Below, one piece after another: positions 16,054 through 25,349 of a DNA stretch of 64,000 bases (position 1 is its first letter; each line of letters begins with the position of its first letter). Position numbers and translations under genes: made by a program. The stretch is from RYN-230 sp963720645. Its GTDB lineage: Bacteria; Actinomycetota; Actinomycetes; Streptosporangiales; Streptosporangiaceae. Below the pieces are notes generated by a model. It did not search any database. It was given only the letters and a program-made list of their open reading frames with translations, and had not been told where the DNA came from. Location: positions 124,001 to 188,000 of the forward strand of contig CAVRFX010000024.1 in NCBI GenBank assembly GCA_963720645.1, written 5' to 3'.

Positions 16054-19000
16054 TTAGCGGGCGGTCCGGGCGTCGATCGCCGCGAGCTCCGCGCGGACGT
16101 CACCCGCCTGGGCCTGGTCGTCCAGCGCCTCGAATACGGACAGCGCACGGACCCACGACTGACGTGCGTCCTCGGGCCTGTCCGCGGCCCGCTGGGCCCG
16201 GCCCAGCTCGGTCAGGGTCTGCGCCTCGGCCAGCCGCTCGCCGCCGGCCCGGCGGACGCGCAGGGCCCGGGTCAGCTGGTCGAGCGCCTCATCGACGCGG
16301 CCGGATTGAAGGAAGGCCTGCCCCAGGTTGTGCCAGGCGTAGCCCTCCCCGTGAGCGTCCCCCACGGCACTAAAGATCTGCCCGGCCAGATCGAGGCAGC
16401 TGATGGACTCATCGAGGCGCCCGAGCTGGCGGTAAGCCTCTCCCAGGTTGTTGAGGGCCACCGCTTCCCCGAAACGGTAGCCGAGCCGCCGCTGGATAGC
16501 CAGCGCCTGCTGAAAGGGCTCCAGCTCGCCGAACCGGCGCAGCAGCAGGTAGGTATTGGCCAGGTTGTTCGCGGCTTGCGCCTCGCCGCGCTGGTCACCG
16601 GCCTCGCGGCGGATGGCCAGGGCCTGCTCGAAGCACGCTATGGCCTCAGGCAGGCACTGCTGCGCGTAGACGATGCCGAGACTGTTCAGCACCCAGGCCT
16701 CCGCGGCCCGGTCGCCGGCGCGGCGCGCGCTGGCCAGGGCGATGCGGTGGGTCGTGACCCACTCGGCCCGGTAGGTACGGCGGTTGAAGAAGCTGAGCGC
16801 CGCGACCGGCAGTTTCCACGCGACCGCGTCCAGGCCGCCTGCGGCCGCCTGCTGGGTCGCGACGACCAGGTTCGTGCGCTCGGTCTCGCACCAGTTCAGT
16901 GCTTCATCCGGAGCGGCGAAGCTGAGCGGCTCGACGGCGCCGTCCGGTGGGTCGAGCGGAACCTGATCACGGTTCGGCGACACGATCCTGGCCATCGCGG
17001 CCACGCTGTACAGGTACCAGTCCAGCAGCCGCCGGATGGCGGCCGTCCGGTCCTGTTCCGGTTCGTCGGCGGTGGCACGTTCGGCCGCGTAGGCCCGGAG
17101 CAGGTCGTGGAAGCGGTAGCGGTCGGGCGCCGGAGCCTGCAGCAGTTGCGCGTCGACCAGGATTTCAAGAGCCTCCGCGACGTCCTCGTCCGGCTGCCCG
17201 AGCAGGGCGGCGGCCGCGGCCAGCCCGATGGTGGGCCCCGGCCAGAGCCCCAGCATGCGGAAGGCGTGCGCCGGGTCCACCCCGCCCGCCGCGGACCGGG
17301 GCAGGCTGGAGAAGCTGACCTCGAAGCAGGCCCGCACGGCTAGATCCCCGGTCCTCAGCCAGTCCAGCCTGCGCCGCTGGTCGGCCAGCCGGGTGGCGAT
17401 GGTGCGCACGGACCAACCGCCCCGCGCCGCGAGCCGGGCACCGGCGATCCTGATCGCCAGGGGCAGGCCCGCGCAGGCGGTGAGGACCAAGCCCGTGGCC
17501 TCCGGCTCGGCCTCGGCCCGCTCCGGCCCGATGATGCCGGCGAACATGTCCCAGGCCTCCGCGGGCCCGAGCACGTCAAGGTCAACGAAACGGCTCCCGG
17601 CCAGGTCCGGCATCCGGCTGCGGGTCGTGACCAGGACCGCGCACGAGGCACTTCCGGGCAGCAGCGGCCGGACGTGGGCAGCGTCCTTCGCGTCATCCAG
17701 GACGATGAGCACCTTGCGGTCCGTCACCCAGCTCCGGAACTGCGCCGCCCGTTCTTCCTCGCCCACGGGAATCCGCTCCGGGTCCATGCCCAGATCGCGC
17801 AGGAAGCGGGCCAGCACCTCCCCGGGCGGGACCGGCTGGGCGCTGGCCCCGTGCAGGTTGGCGTACAGCTGGCCATCCGGGAAATGGCTGCGCAGCAGGT
17901 GGGCGGCGTGGACCGCCAGCGTCGTCTTGCCCAGCCCGCCAGCCCCGATCACCGCCGCGACCACGACCGCGCCCGGGCTGTCCGGCCGCTCTGGGCCGGC
18001 CAGCAGGTCACGCAGCTTCTGCACGTGCTCGGCCCGGCCGGTGAAGTCCGGGATGTCCGCCGGGAGCTGGGCGACCTGGGACAGGGTGACCGTCGGAACG
18101 AACCCGGTGACGGGAGACGGCGCCCCGGCCGCCGCGGATCCCGCCCCCGGCGCTGGGGGTCCTGGCCCGGCCGCCGTGGATCCGGGTCCCACTGCCATGG
18201 GTCCGGGCCCCGCTGCCATGGGTCCTGCCCCGGCCGCCACCGGTCCCGGCCCGGCGGCCACGGGTCCCGGCCCGGCCGTGGCGGGACCGGTCCCGGCCGG
18301 GGCGGAGGGCGGGACCCCGTCCTGGGCTGCCGCGGGCTGGGCCATGAAGGGGGAGTCCGCCGCGGCGGTTTTCGTTGCGGAGAATTGCGGGCCTGAGCCC
18401 GTGCCGGACCTCAGCATCTGCTCGTGGAGCTGCTGCAGCTCGGCACTGGGGTCCGAACCGAGTTCCTCGGCGATCACCTCGCGGGCCTGCGCGTAGGCCC
18501 CCAGGGCCTCGGCGAGCCGGCCCGAGCCGTACAGGGCGCGCATGAGCAGCGCCCACAATCCTTCCCGGAGCGGGTGCTCGGCCAGCAGCCTGCGCAATTC
18601 CGGCACCACCTGCGCGTGCCGCCCGCAGCCGAGGTCGGCGTTGATGCGCAGCTCCAGGGCCGCGATCCGGGCTTCCCCGAGCCCGCTCGCCGCGGCGCTC
18701 ACGACTTCGGAGTCGGGGACGTCGGCCAGGGCCCGGCTGCCCTGCCACAGGCCGAGGGCCTCGCCGAGCAGCTCCGCCGCGTGCGGGCCGTCGCCGGCCG
18801 ACAAGGCCGCCCGGCCCTCGGCGGCCAGCCGGGTGAACCGCTGCACGTCAACGTCGTCCGGGCCGGCCAGCAGCTGATACCCGCGAGAGCGGGTCACCAG
18901 GATCTGGCCGTCCGGGTCGCCGACCAGCCTGCGCAGCCGCAGCACGTAGACGCTGATCAGGTTGACCGCGGTGGCCGGCGCGTCCTCCGGCCAGACCTCG

Positions 19001-19140
19001 CTGATCAGCTGGTCGGTCTGGACGACCTCGCCGGCCCGCAACAGGAGCACAGCCAGCACCGTGCGCCACTTGGTGGCGCTGATGCTGTGCCAGCCTCCGT
19101 CAACCTGGACCTCAACCGGCCCAAGTATCCGAAACCGCAT
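16054..19140 (-). CDS. SARP/AfsR-type regulator: OmpR-like DNA binding, BTAD, NB-ARC, TPR
   Basis: The 1028-residue intact protein has four parts. An OmpR-type winged helix lies at residues 1-95 (MRFRILGPVEVQVDGGWHSI, with NLISVYVLRLRRLVGD), and a BTAD helical domain at about 96-250 (LREGLWALLMRALYGSGR). A repetitive Ala/Gly/Pro linker follows (AGPGPVAAGPGP units, about 275-345). Next comes an NB-ARC ATPase with Walker A GAGGLGKTT near residue 398 and Walker B KVLIVLDDA, and finally a TPR array from about 740. This is the AfsR/large SARP architecture that activates transcription in response to ATP/ADP state or phosphorylation in streptomycetes. No biosynthetic cluster is adjacent, so its targets are unknown. 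Confidence 0.9.
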   Translation of the reverse strand: MRFRILGPVEVQVDGGWHSISATKWRTVLAVLLLRAGEVVQTDQLISEVWPEDAPATAVNLISVYVLRLRRLVGDPDGQILVTRSRGYQLLAGPDDVDVQRFTRLAAEGRAALSAGDGPHAAELLGEALGLWQGSRALADVPDSEVVSAAASGLGEARIAALELRINADLGCGRHAQVVPELRRLLAEHPLREGLWALLMRALYGSGRLAEALGAYAQAREVIAEELGSDPSAELQQLHEQMLRSGTGSGPQFSATKTAAADSPFMAQPAAAQDGVPPSAPAGTGPATAGPGPVAAGPGPVAAGAGPMAAGPGPMAVGPGSTAAGPGPPAPGAGSAAAGAPSPVTGFVPTVTLSQVAQLPADIPDFTGRAEHVQKLRDLLAGPERPDSPGAVVVAAVIGAGGLGKTTLAVHAAHLLRSHFPDGQLYANLHGASAQPVPPGEVLARFLRDLGMDPERIPVGEEERAAQFRSWVTDRKVLIVLDDAKDAAHVRPLLPGSASCAVLVTTRSRMPDLAGSRFVDLDVLGPAEAWDMFAGIIGPERAEAEPEATGLVLTACAGLPLAIRIAGARLAARGGWSVRTIATRLADQRRRLDWLRTGDLAVRACFEVSFSSLPRSAAGGVDPAHAFRMLGLWPGPTIGLAAAAALLGQPDEDVAEALEILVDAQLLQAPAPDRYRFHDLLRAYAAERATADEPEQDRTAAIRRLLDWYLYSVAAMARIVSPNRDQVPLDPPDGAVEPLSFAAPDEALNWCETERTNLVVATQQAAAGGLDAVAWKLPVAALSFFNRRTYRAEWVTTHRIALASARRAGDRAAEAWVLNSLGIVYAQQCLPEAIACFEQALAIRREAGDQRGEAQAANNLANTYLLLRRFGELEPFQQALAIQRRLGYRFGEAVALNNLGEAYRQLGRLDESISCLDLAGQIFSAVGDAHGEGYAWHNLGQAFLQSGRVDEALDQLTRALRVRRAGGERLAEAQTLTELGRAQRAADRPEDARQSWVRALSVFEALDDQAQAGDVRAELAAIDARTAR

Positions 19141-19633
19141 CGATCGCGCCTCGTTCGCTGGGGGCGCCCGTCCCGGACACCGTGAGTCACGGAACAGGGA
19201 AAGCCGTCACTTAATGATGAACCAGATCTGGCCGTCTGGGCAGCTTCCGGCGGGGTGTTGCCGGACACACTGCCCGTTCGGGGCTTAATCACGGATCAAT
19301 CGTGGCGCAAGAGCCCCCTGCCATTGTCGTACTCAGCCACGACAAGCAGGAACGAAGTCGCCGGCAGGGGAACCAGAGCGGGGGGTACGGCCGGGACATC
19401 GCGGACAGCCCAGCGGGGGCGCTGTCCGCGACATCCCCTGGTCAGGGCTGGTGTGCGTGCTCCAGCCCTGACCAGGGAACCCGATCCCGGATGGAGGGGA
19501 CCGGCACGCCGCAGCCCGATCCGGGCGCCGAGCTGGTGGCCGCCGTCTTCGTCGCTTGCGGGGGCGAAGACAGCGGTCACCTTCGCCGTGTCTCCCGTCA
19601 GGTGTGGCCGCTCCGCCAGCCCGGTCAGCTCTG
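19141..19633. other. Intergenic region between SARP gene and prs
   Basis: About 490 bases lie between the end of prs and the start of the SARP gene, both leftward. It contains two strong hairpins (listed separately) and, towards its left end, the presumed SARP promoter. I see no gene here. Confidence 0.5.
19399..19477 (-). terminator. Two consecutive strong hairpins after prs
   Basis: First hairpin: 11-bp perfect stem (tcgcggacagc / gctgtccgcga, 19399-19409 and 19421-19431). Second: 16-bp perfect stem (ccctggtcagggctgg and its complement, 19436-19451 and 19462-19477) with a 10-base loop. They lie 160-235 bases past the prs stop, before the SARP gene, and probably end the glmU-prs transcript. 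No U-run is seen, as usual in GC-rich actinomycetes. Confidence 0.6.
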
Positions 19634-20611
19634 TCAGCTCTGGCCGTCGAAGAGGCTGGTCACCGACCCGTCGCTGAAAACTTCGGTGATCGCCCGGGCG
19701 ATCAGCGGCGCGATGGACAGCACGGTGAGCTTGTCGAACCGGTTGTCGTCCGCGATCGGCAGCGTGTTGGTCACGATGACCTCGCTGACCCGAGAGTTCT
19801 TGAGGCCGTCCACCGCGCCACCGGACAGCACCCCGTGCGTGGCGGTGACGATGACCTTGGCCGCGCCCTTCTCGAACAGCGCGTCGGCCGCCTTGATGAT
19901 CGTGGAGCCCGTGTCGATCATGTCGTCCACCACGATGCAGGTCCGGCCGGCCACGTCCCCGACCACCTCGAACACGGCGACCTGGTTGGCCACGTCCGGG
20001 TCGCGGCGCTTGTGGATGATGGCCAGCGGGGTGCCGAGCCGGTCGGTCCACCGTTCACAGACGCGGACCCGCCCGGCGTCCGGGGCCACGACCGTGACCT
20101 GCGAAAGATCCAGGTTGCGCTCGATGTAGCCGGCCAGGGTCGGGAGCGCGAACAGGTGGTCCACCGGGCCGTCGAAGAAGCCCTGGATCTGCGCGGTGTG
20201 CAGATCCACGGCCATGATCCGGTCGGCGCCCGCGGTGAGGAACAGGTCGGCCATCAGCCGCGCCGAGATCGGCTCCCGGCCGCGGCTCTTCTTGTCCTGG
20301 CGGGCGTAGCCGAAGAACGGCGCGACCACGGTGATCCGCTTGGCCGAGGCGCGCTTGAGCGCATCGACCATGATCAGCTGCTCCATGATCCACTGATTGA
20401 TCGGAGCGGTGTGGCTCTGCACCACGAACGCGTCACTGCCGCGCACCGACTCCATGAAACGGACGAAGATCTCCCCGTTGGCGAAGTCGAAGAGCCGGGC
20501 CGGAGTGGGCTCGATGCCCAGGCAGCCGGCGATCTCGTTGGTCAGTTCCGGGTGGGCCCGGCCGGAGAAGAGCATCAGCTTCTTCTCGCCGGTCGCCGTG
20601 ATGCCGGTCAC
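19634..20611 (-). CDS. prs: Ribose-phosphate pyrophosphokinase
   Basis: Makes PRPP from ribose 5-phosphate and ATP for nucleotide, His and Trp synthesis and, in actinobacteria, for arabinan precursors. The 325 residues include FANGEIFVRF, RQDKKSRGREPISARL, the divalent-metal His/Asp segment VDLHTAQIQGFFD, and the PRPP-binding CIVVDDMIDTGST. Length and motifs are normal for class I enzymes. GTG 20611 overlaps the glmU stop (GTGA), so the two genes are translationally coupled. Confidence 0.95.
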   Translation of the reverse strand: MTGITATGEKKLMLFSGRAHPELTNEIAGCLGIEPTPARLFDFANGEIFVRFMESVRGSDAFVVQSHTAPINQWIMEQLIMVDALKRASAKRITVVAPFFGYARQDKKSRGREPISARLMADLFLTAGADRIMAVDLHTAQIQGFFDGPVDHLFALPTLAGYIERNLDLSQVTVVAPDAGRVRVCERWTDRLGTPLAIIHKRRDPDVANQVAVFEVVGDVAGRTCIVVDDMIDTGSTIIKAADALFEKGAAKVIVTATHGVLSGGAVDGLKNSRVSEVIVTNTLPIADDNRFDKLTVLSIAPLIARAITEVFSDGSVTSLFDGQS

Positions 20612-21828
20612 GCGTCCTGAGCTCCCTCACTCGTCGCGGCGTCCTGTCCCCCGGTGCGCCGTTCCCCGGCACCCTGTCCGCCAGAACTCTGCCCGCCCCG
20701 CCCGGAGTGGCCAGGACCCCGCCCGACGCCGGTCATCGGCCGGCCAGCGCCGGTTCCTGCACTGTTCATACCCTCTGCGGAGCCGCCCGCATCGACCTTG
20801 CTTCCCGGGGGGAGATACGCGAACGGGCCCACCACCGCGCCCGCGCCGATGTCGGCGCCGCGGCAGAAGGACTGGATAACGGTGGCTCCCTCACCGACGG
20901 CCGTGTCCCGCAGCTGCGACCCGGGGCCGACCCGGGCTCCCGCCGCCACCGTGGTGGCGCCCTCGAGCTGGGTTCCCGGCCCGATCTCGACGTCGCGGGC
21001 GAGGCTCACCCCGGTGTCGATCCAGGTTGTCGCCGGGTCCACGATCGTGACGCCCGCGCCCATCCAGGTGCCGAGCAGGCGCGCGTTGAAGATGTGCCGC
21101 GCCCGGGCCAGCTGGGCCCGGTCGTTCACGCCCAGCACCTCGTCCGGGTCGTCCAGGGTCACCGACGCCACGTGCTGGCCTTCGGCCCGCAGGATGGCGA
21201 CCACGTCGGTGAGATATTCCTCACCCTTGGCGTTGTCGGTCGGCACTCGCTTGACCGCGTCACCGAGCAGGTGCGCCTCGAACGCGTAGACCCCGGAGTT
21301 GATCTCGTCAACCTCCCGCTGCGCGGGGGTGGCGTCGGCCTCCTCGACGATGGCCAGGAACTCCCCGGACCCGTCGCGGATGATCCGGCCGTAGCCGTGC
21401 GGGTCGGGCACCCGGGCGGTAAGGACGGTGGCGGCCGCGTCCGTGGCCTGGTGCTCACGGACCAGGGCAGTGAGGGTGGCACCGCGCAGCAGCGGCGCGT
21501 CCGCGTAGGTGACCACGATCGTCCCGTGGTCCAGCCCGACTTCCTCGATCACCGTCCGGACCGCGTGGCCGGTACCACCCTGGCGGTGCTGCACCACCGC
21601 CTGGGCGTCCGGTGCCTGCTGGGCCAGGTACGCGGTGACTTCGCGGCGGCGGTGGCCCACCACCACGATGAGGCGGACTGGATCGGTCTCACGCGCGGTG
21701 GCCAGGACGTGCCCGAGCAAGGTCTCGCCGCAGATCGCGTGCAGAACCTTCGGAGTGGTATCGGACTTCATCCGCGTACCTTCGCCCGCGGCCAGGATGA
21801 TGACCGCAGCCGGACGGCTCACACTCAC
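20608..21828 (-). CDS. glmU: GlmU-like UDP-GlcNAc pyrophosphorylase lacking the acetyltransferase end
   Basis: The N-terminal uridylyltransferase domain is complete: AVIILAAGEGTRMKS, KVLHAICGETLLGH, QHRQGGTGHAV, YADAPLLRG, GYGRIIRD, EINSGVYAFE, NDRAQLARA. A left-handed beta-helix begins (TTWIDTGVSLARDVEIGPGT, GADIGAGAVVGPFAYL) but stops near residue 338. It is followed by a Gly/Ser/Arg-rich tail to residue 406. Normal GlmU (about 450-490 residues) continues for over 100 more residues carrying the acetyltransferase His, Asn and Lys. These are missing here, and the R-P-G turn reads P-P-G. GTG 21828 has a gaggag RBS. The stop overlaps prs, so no room remains for the lost part in any frame. Confidence 0.85.
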   Translation of the reverse strand: MSVSRPAAVIILAAGEGTRMKSDTTPKVLHAICGETLLGHVLATARETDPVRLIVVVGHRRREVTAYLAQQAPDAQAVVQHRQGGTGHAVRTVIEEVGLDHGTIVVTYADAPLLRGATLTALVREHQATDAAATVLTARVPDPHGYGRIIRDGSGEFLAIVEEADATPAQREVDEINSGVYAFEAHLLGDAVKRVPTDNAKGEEYLTDVVAILRAEGQHVASVTLDDPDEVLGVNDRAQLARARHIFNARLLGTWMGAGVTIVDPATTWIDTGVSLARDVEIGPGTQLEGATTVAAGARVGPGSQLRDTAVGEGATVIQSFCRGADIGAGAVVGPFAYLPPGSKVDAGGSAEGMNSAGTGAGRPMTGVGRGPGHSGRGGQSSGGQGAGERRTGGQDAATSEGAQDA

Positions 21829-22200
21829 TTTGCGGTGCTCCTCGGTTTCTGCTCCCCGGATACCGGGATCCCGCCTCCCCGGTCGCGCCATCGTGGCCCG
21901 CACTGGCCCGGCCCGTTCACCCGGCACCTCAGTTCACGCGCCCGACTCTCGCAGGATACCGTTCGGCCAGTCCCGCCGACGCGGGTTGGGTGGGGTGAAG
22001 CCGCTGCTCAGCGGAACGTAGCGGGCCCCGTACGGGCTGGCAGGGCGGCGGCTCCCGGGCCTGCGCGGAGCGTGACCTGCGGGCGTGTCGTCCGGCGCAG
22101 GCGTCGGGGCCTGGCCCGCGGCCCGCCGGGGACGGCCGGCTCACGGTCCGGGTGCAATCACCAGGGCCGTTTTGTCGGTTTGTACAGCTAGAGTTCGAAT
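21829..22200. other. Divergent intergenic region upstream of glmU
   Basis: About 370 bases lie between glmU (leftward) and an HTH gene (rightward). This should contain the glmU-prs promoter. Apart from the glmU RBS region I see no definite site. Confidence 0.4.
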
Positions 22201-23097
22201 ATGAATTCGATAAAGCTGGCCGGCGCAACCCCTCGATTCTCAGGTACAGCCGAACAGTTGCGGGAGCGCGCTATCGCCTTCCGCCGGGCCGGGCGGTCCT
22301 GCCGGGAGATCAAGGAGATTCTCGGCATCGGCAGCAACGCGACCTTGACCGAGGCGCTGCGCGGCGAGCCGCCGCCGGAATGGACCCGCCGGCCCCGGGC
22401 GAAGGACGACCTGCACGCCCGGGCCCGCGAACTGCGGGAACGCGGCCTCAACTACAAAGAGATCGCCGCAGCGTTAGGCGTCTCCAAGAGTTCGGTCTCG
22501 CTCTGGGTCCGGGACATACCACGACCGTTTCGTCTCACGTACGAGGAATCCCGCCGGCGATCGGCTGAAGGAGCGCGGCGCTACTGGGCCGCGGAGCGCC
22601 CACTTCGCGAGGCCCGGCGTGAGGCGATCCGCACTGCGGCGGCCGCCGAGATCGGCCCGTTAACCGAACGGGAGATCCTCATCGCCGGGGCGATCGCCTA
22701 CTGGTGCGAGGGGGCAAGAGCAAGCCCACAGGAGACAGGATCGCGTGGTCTTCGTCAACAGCGATCCCGCGCTGATCAGGTTCTTCCTCAGGTTTCTGGC
22801 GACGGTCTGTATCAGCCGGGAGGATGACTTATGGCGTGCACATTCACGAGACAGCCGATGTGCCGAGGCGGGAACGCTTCTGGCAGCGGGTTACCGGGGC
22901 GGAGCCAGCCAGTTTCGCCGCACGGTCCTCAAAACTCACAACCCGAGGACAGTTCGTATGAACGTGGGTGAGGACTACCACGGTTGCCTGCGCGTCAGGT
23001 CATGCGCAGCGCCGATCTTTACCAGCAGATCGAAGGCTGGGACCAGCACGATCATGCCAGTCCCAGCGGGCCAAGCCGCCCGAGCCGACGCAGCTAG
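22201..23097 (+). pseudogene. HTH-domain protein, broken by several frameshifts
   Basis: The first 170 residues are continuous: a helix-turn-helix-like start (FRRAGRSCREIKEILGIGS) and a second one (LNYKEIAAALGVSKSSVSLW). The remainder is spread over all three frames: IAYWCEGA, then VVFVNSDPALIRFFLRFLATV, then a stretch reading HIHETADV and RFWQRVTGAEP, then RTVLKTHNPRTVRMNVG and DYHGCLRV, then RSADLYQQIEGW, ending at TAG 23095. At least five indels are needed. The restored C-terminal half has LAGLIDADG/Hint-endonuclease-like phrasing but I cannot assign it. It is either a true decaying gene or error-rich sequence. The product would be a DNA-binding protein of unknown target. Confidence 0.55.
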
Positions 23098-23126
23098 ATA
23101 TCGAACCTGGTTCACCCGCTACAGAG

Positions 23127-23199
23127 CTCCCGGGAGAGGATTCGAACCTCTGTTAAGGGTACCAAAGACCCTCGTCCTGCCTGGCTAGACGACCCGGGA
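23127..23199 (-). tRNA. tRNA-Gln (anticodon TTG)
   Basis: On the minus strand a 73-base cloverleaf can be folded. The acceptor stem is TCCCGGG/CCCGGGA with discriminator G, the D stem is GTC/GAC, and the anticodon stem is AGGGT/ACCCT around loop CTTTGGT (anticodon TTG, Gln CAA). The T arm is AGAGG-TTCGAAT-CCTCT. CCA is not encoded. Confidence 0.92.
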
Positions 23200-23557
23200 T
23201 CGCGTCCCGTCGCAAACTTTACCGGGCGCGAGGGAGGCGGCTGCGGACATCTGGGACGGACGGCGGGGACCTGGCCATGTGGGTTCGGCCGCTTCGCGGG
23301 TAGCGGCTACTACTCGGCAGCGCATTCCGGGACGTCGGTCACGGCGTTACGTCTCAGTATCCGAGACAGGCAGAGCGACTACTCTGCGCTGAACAGCTGA
23401 CCACTTGGTGAAATATTTCCTCTCCCCGGTGTGCAAGTTACGGTTTCGTAGGTTACGGTGACGTAAGCGTCATGATTTCCGCGGAGCTGGGTAGCTGCTC
23501 CGGAACAGGCGCGAGGCCCGACCTCCAAGGCCCCGAGAGCAAGCGAGGTTCACCGCA
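23200..23557. other. Leader region of the desaturase gene
   Basis: About 360 bases between tRNA-Gln and the desaturase. It contains the tandem palindromes at 23438-23466 and presumably the promoters of both genes. No other feature is visible. Confidence 0.45.
23438..23466. promoter_or_regulatory. Tandem palindromic operator upstream of desaturase
   Basis: Two 14-bp palindromes start 15 bases apart: TTACG-GTTT-CGTAG (23438-23451) and TTACG-GTGA-CGTAA (23453-23466, perfect arms). They lie about 95 bases before the desaturase start. Same-phase tandem palindromes of this size suit a TetR dimer pair; the TetR gene directly downstream of the desaturase is the obvious candidate regulator. Confidence 0.6.
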
Positions 23558-24643
23558 ATGACTGCCTCCCCCGAGACCGTCCCGGACAGGACCACCGTCC
23601 CGGACGGGACCACCGTCCTGGACAGGACCATCCCGGCTGCGACCCCCACGGTCACGCGGCGCACGCCCCTGCCGGAAATCGAACCGGAGCCGAGCGGCGC
23701 GCTGGACCGCTTCCTGGTCGGCCTGTTCGTGGCCATCCCGCTGCTCGCGGTGCTCGCGGCCGTCCCCCTGGCCTGGAGCCTGGGCTGGCTCGGCTGGCAC
23801 GACGTGGTGATCGCGCTGGTCTTCTACGTGATCTCCGGGATGGGGATCAGCATGGGCTTCCACCGCTACTTCACCCACTCGTCGTTCAAGGCGAACCGGG
23901 GACTGAAGAGCGCGCTGGCCATCGCGGGCAGCCTGGCCATCGAGGGGCCGGTTCTGGTCTGGGTGGCCGACCACCGCCGGCACCACAAGTACAGCGACAA
24001 GGAAGGCGACCCGCACTCGCCGTGGCGGTTCGGGACCGACTGGAAGGCGCTCACCAAGGGCTTCGGCTACGCGCACGTCGGGTGGCTCTTCAACCCGAAC
24101 CGGACCTCACAGGCCAAGTTCTGCCCGGACCTGCTGGCGGACAAGGACGTCAGCCGCATCTCCCGGTGGTTCCCCGGCCTGGTCGCCGTGTCGCTGCTCG
24201 CCCCCGCCCTGATCGGCGGGCTGTGGTCGATGTCCATCGCCGGCGCGCTCACCGCGTTCTTCTGGGCCAGCCTGGTCCGCATCTGCCTGCTGCACCACGT
24301 GACCTGGTCGATCAACTCGGTCTGCCACACGTTCGGCAACGAGGACTTCGAGGTCCGCGACAAGTCGCGCAACGTCGCCTGGCTGGCCATCCCGTCGTTC
24401 GGGGAGTCCTGGCACAACCTGCACCACTCCGACCCGACCTGCGCCCGGCACGGCGCGCTCAAGGGCCAGATCGACATCAGCGCCCGGGTCATCGCCTGGG
24501 CCGAGGACCTCGGCTGGGCCTACGACGTCCGCTGGCCGGACGGGGAGCGGCTGTCCGCCCGGCTGACCGGAGTACGCGGCAAGTCGCTCGGCTCCATGAC
24601 CGACCGCCAGGCGCCGAAGCCAGGTGACCGGAAGGCTGCGTGA
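23558..24643 (+). CDS. Membrane fatty-acid (acyl-CoA Delta9) desaturase
   Basis: The 361-residue protein has the three His boxes of membrane di-iron desaturases: HRYFTH (about residue 105), HRRHHKYSD (about 141) and HNLHHSDP (about 286), plus NSVCHTFGNEDF. Hydrophobic segments (FLVGLFVAIPLLAVLAAVPL and others) place it in the membrane. It introduces a cis double bond in saturated acyl chains to adjust membrane fluidity. Ahead of the first helix is a Thr/Asp-rich N-terminal tail with repeated TVPDGT/TVPDRT-like units. A TetR gene follows directly and paired palindromes precede it, suggesting feedback control by acyl-CoA. Confidence 0.92.
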   Translation: MTASPETVPDRTTVPDGTTVLDRTIPAATPTVTRRTPLPEIEPEPSGALDRFLVGLFVAIPLLAVLAAVPLAWSLGWLGWHDVVIALVFYVISGMGISMGFHRYFTHSSFKANRGLKSALAIAGSLAIEGPVLVWVADHRRHHKYSDKEGDPHSPWRFGTDWKALTKGFGYAHVGWLFNPNRTSQAKFCPDLLADKDVSRISRWFPGLVAVSLLAPALIGGLWSMSIAGALTAFFWASLVRICLLHHVTWSINSVCHTFGNEDFEVRDKSRNVAWLAIPSFGESWHNLHHSDPTCARHGALKGQIDISARVIAWAEDLGWAYDVRWPDGERLSARLTGVRGKSLGSMTDRQAPKPGDRKAA

Positions 24644-24661
24644 TGGCGTCATGATGGGCGG

Positions 24662-25324
24662 GTGACCAAACTCGGACTCTGGCTCGACCCAGCGCAAGCG
24701 GATGACCGGCAAGGAGCGCCGCGAGCAGCTGCTGGACATCGGCCGGCGGCTGTTCGCCGAACGGGGCTTCGAAGGCACCTCCATCGAGGAGATCGCGGCG
24801 CAGGCGGGCGTGTCCAAGCCGGTGGTCTACGAGCACTTCGGCGGCAAGGAAGGCCTGTACGCGGTGGTGGTGGACCGCGAGGTCGAGCGGCTGCTCGGGA
24901 TGGCCACCGGGACTCCTGGGCGGCGAGCACACCAGGGAGAAGTTCGAGGCGGCGGCGGTCGTCCTGCTCAAGCTACATCGAGGACGACGCCGACGGCTTC
25001 CGCATCCTGGTCCGCGACTCGCACCCGGCCTCTGGCTCCGGCACGTTCGGCAGCCTGATCAGCGACATCGCCAGCCAGGTCGAGTACATCCTGGGCGACT
25101 GCTTCAAGGTCCGCGGCTACGACCCGAAGCTGGCGCCGATGTACTCGCAGATGCTGGTCGGGCATGGTGGCGATGACCGGGCAGTGGTGGCTGGACGTCC
25201 GTAAGCCGAAGATGGAGGAGGTGGCGGCGCACCTGATCAACCTGGCCTGGAACGGCCTGTCGCAGCTCGAGACCCAAGCCGCGGATCTCCAGCCGAGGTC
25301 GTCAGCGCCGCGGCCCGGTCGTGA
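24662..25324 (+). CDS. TetR-family regulator (several frameshifts)
   Basis: The DNA-binding half is clear: MTGKERREQLLDIGRRLFAE, then GTSIEEIAAQAGVSKPVVYEHFGGKEGLYA. The ligand-binding half is recovered only by changing frame near 24910 (LLGGEHTREKFEAAAVVLL), 24975 (SYIEDDADGFRILVRDSH, ISDIASQVEYILGDCF) and 25165 (MVAMTGQWWLDVRKPK, EEVAAHLINLAWNGLS). The leader from GTG 24662 (VTKLGLWLDPAQ) resembles the usual family start but needs another shift near 24690. The end is taken as TGA 25322. It probably represses the adjacent desaturase. Confidence 0.75.
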
Positions 25325-25349
25325 CCCGGCCGGCGGCCGCTCACGCCGG

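Noticed and set aside
15618..16373. Plus-strand repeat frame (MAGLDSCS units) over the octapeptide gene
   Set aside because: Perfect 24-bp repeats keep several frames open; only the minus strand has a well-placed RBS and an independent non-repetitive start.
22201..23097. Intact small HTH regulator ending at 22827
   Set aside because: The downstream frames continue one protein with conserved-looking segments, so the short product is a result of frameshifts.
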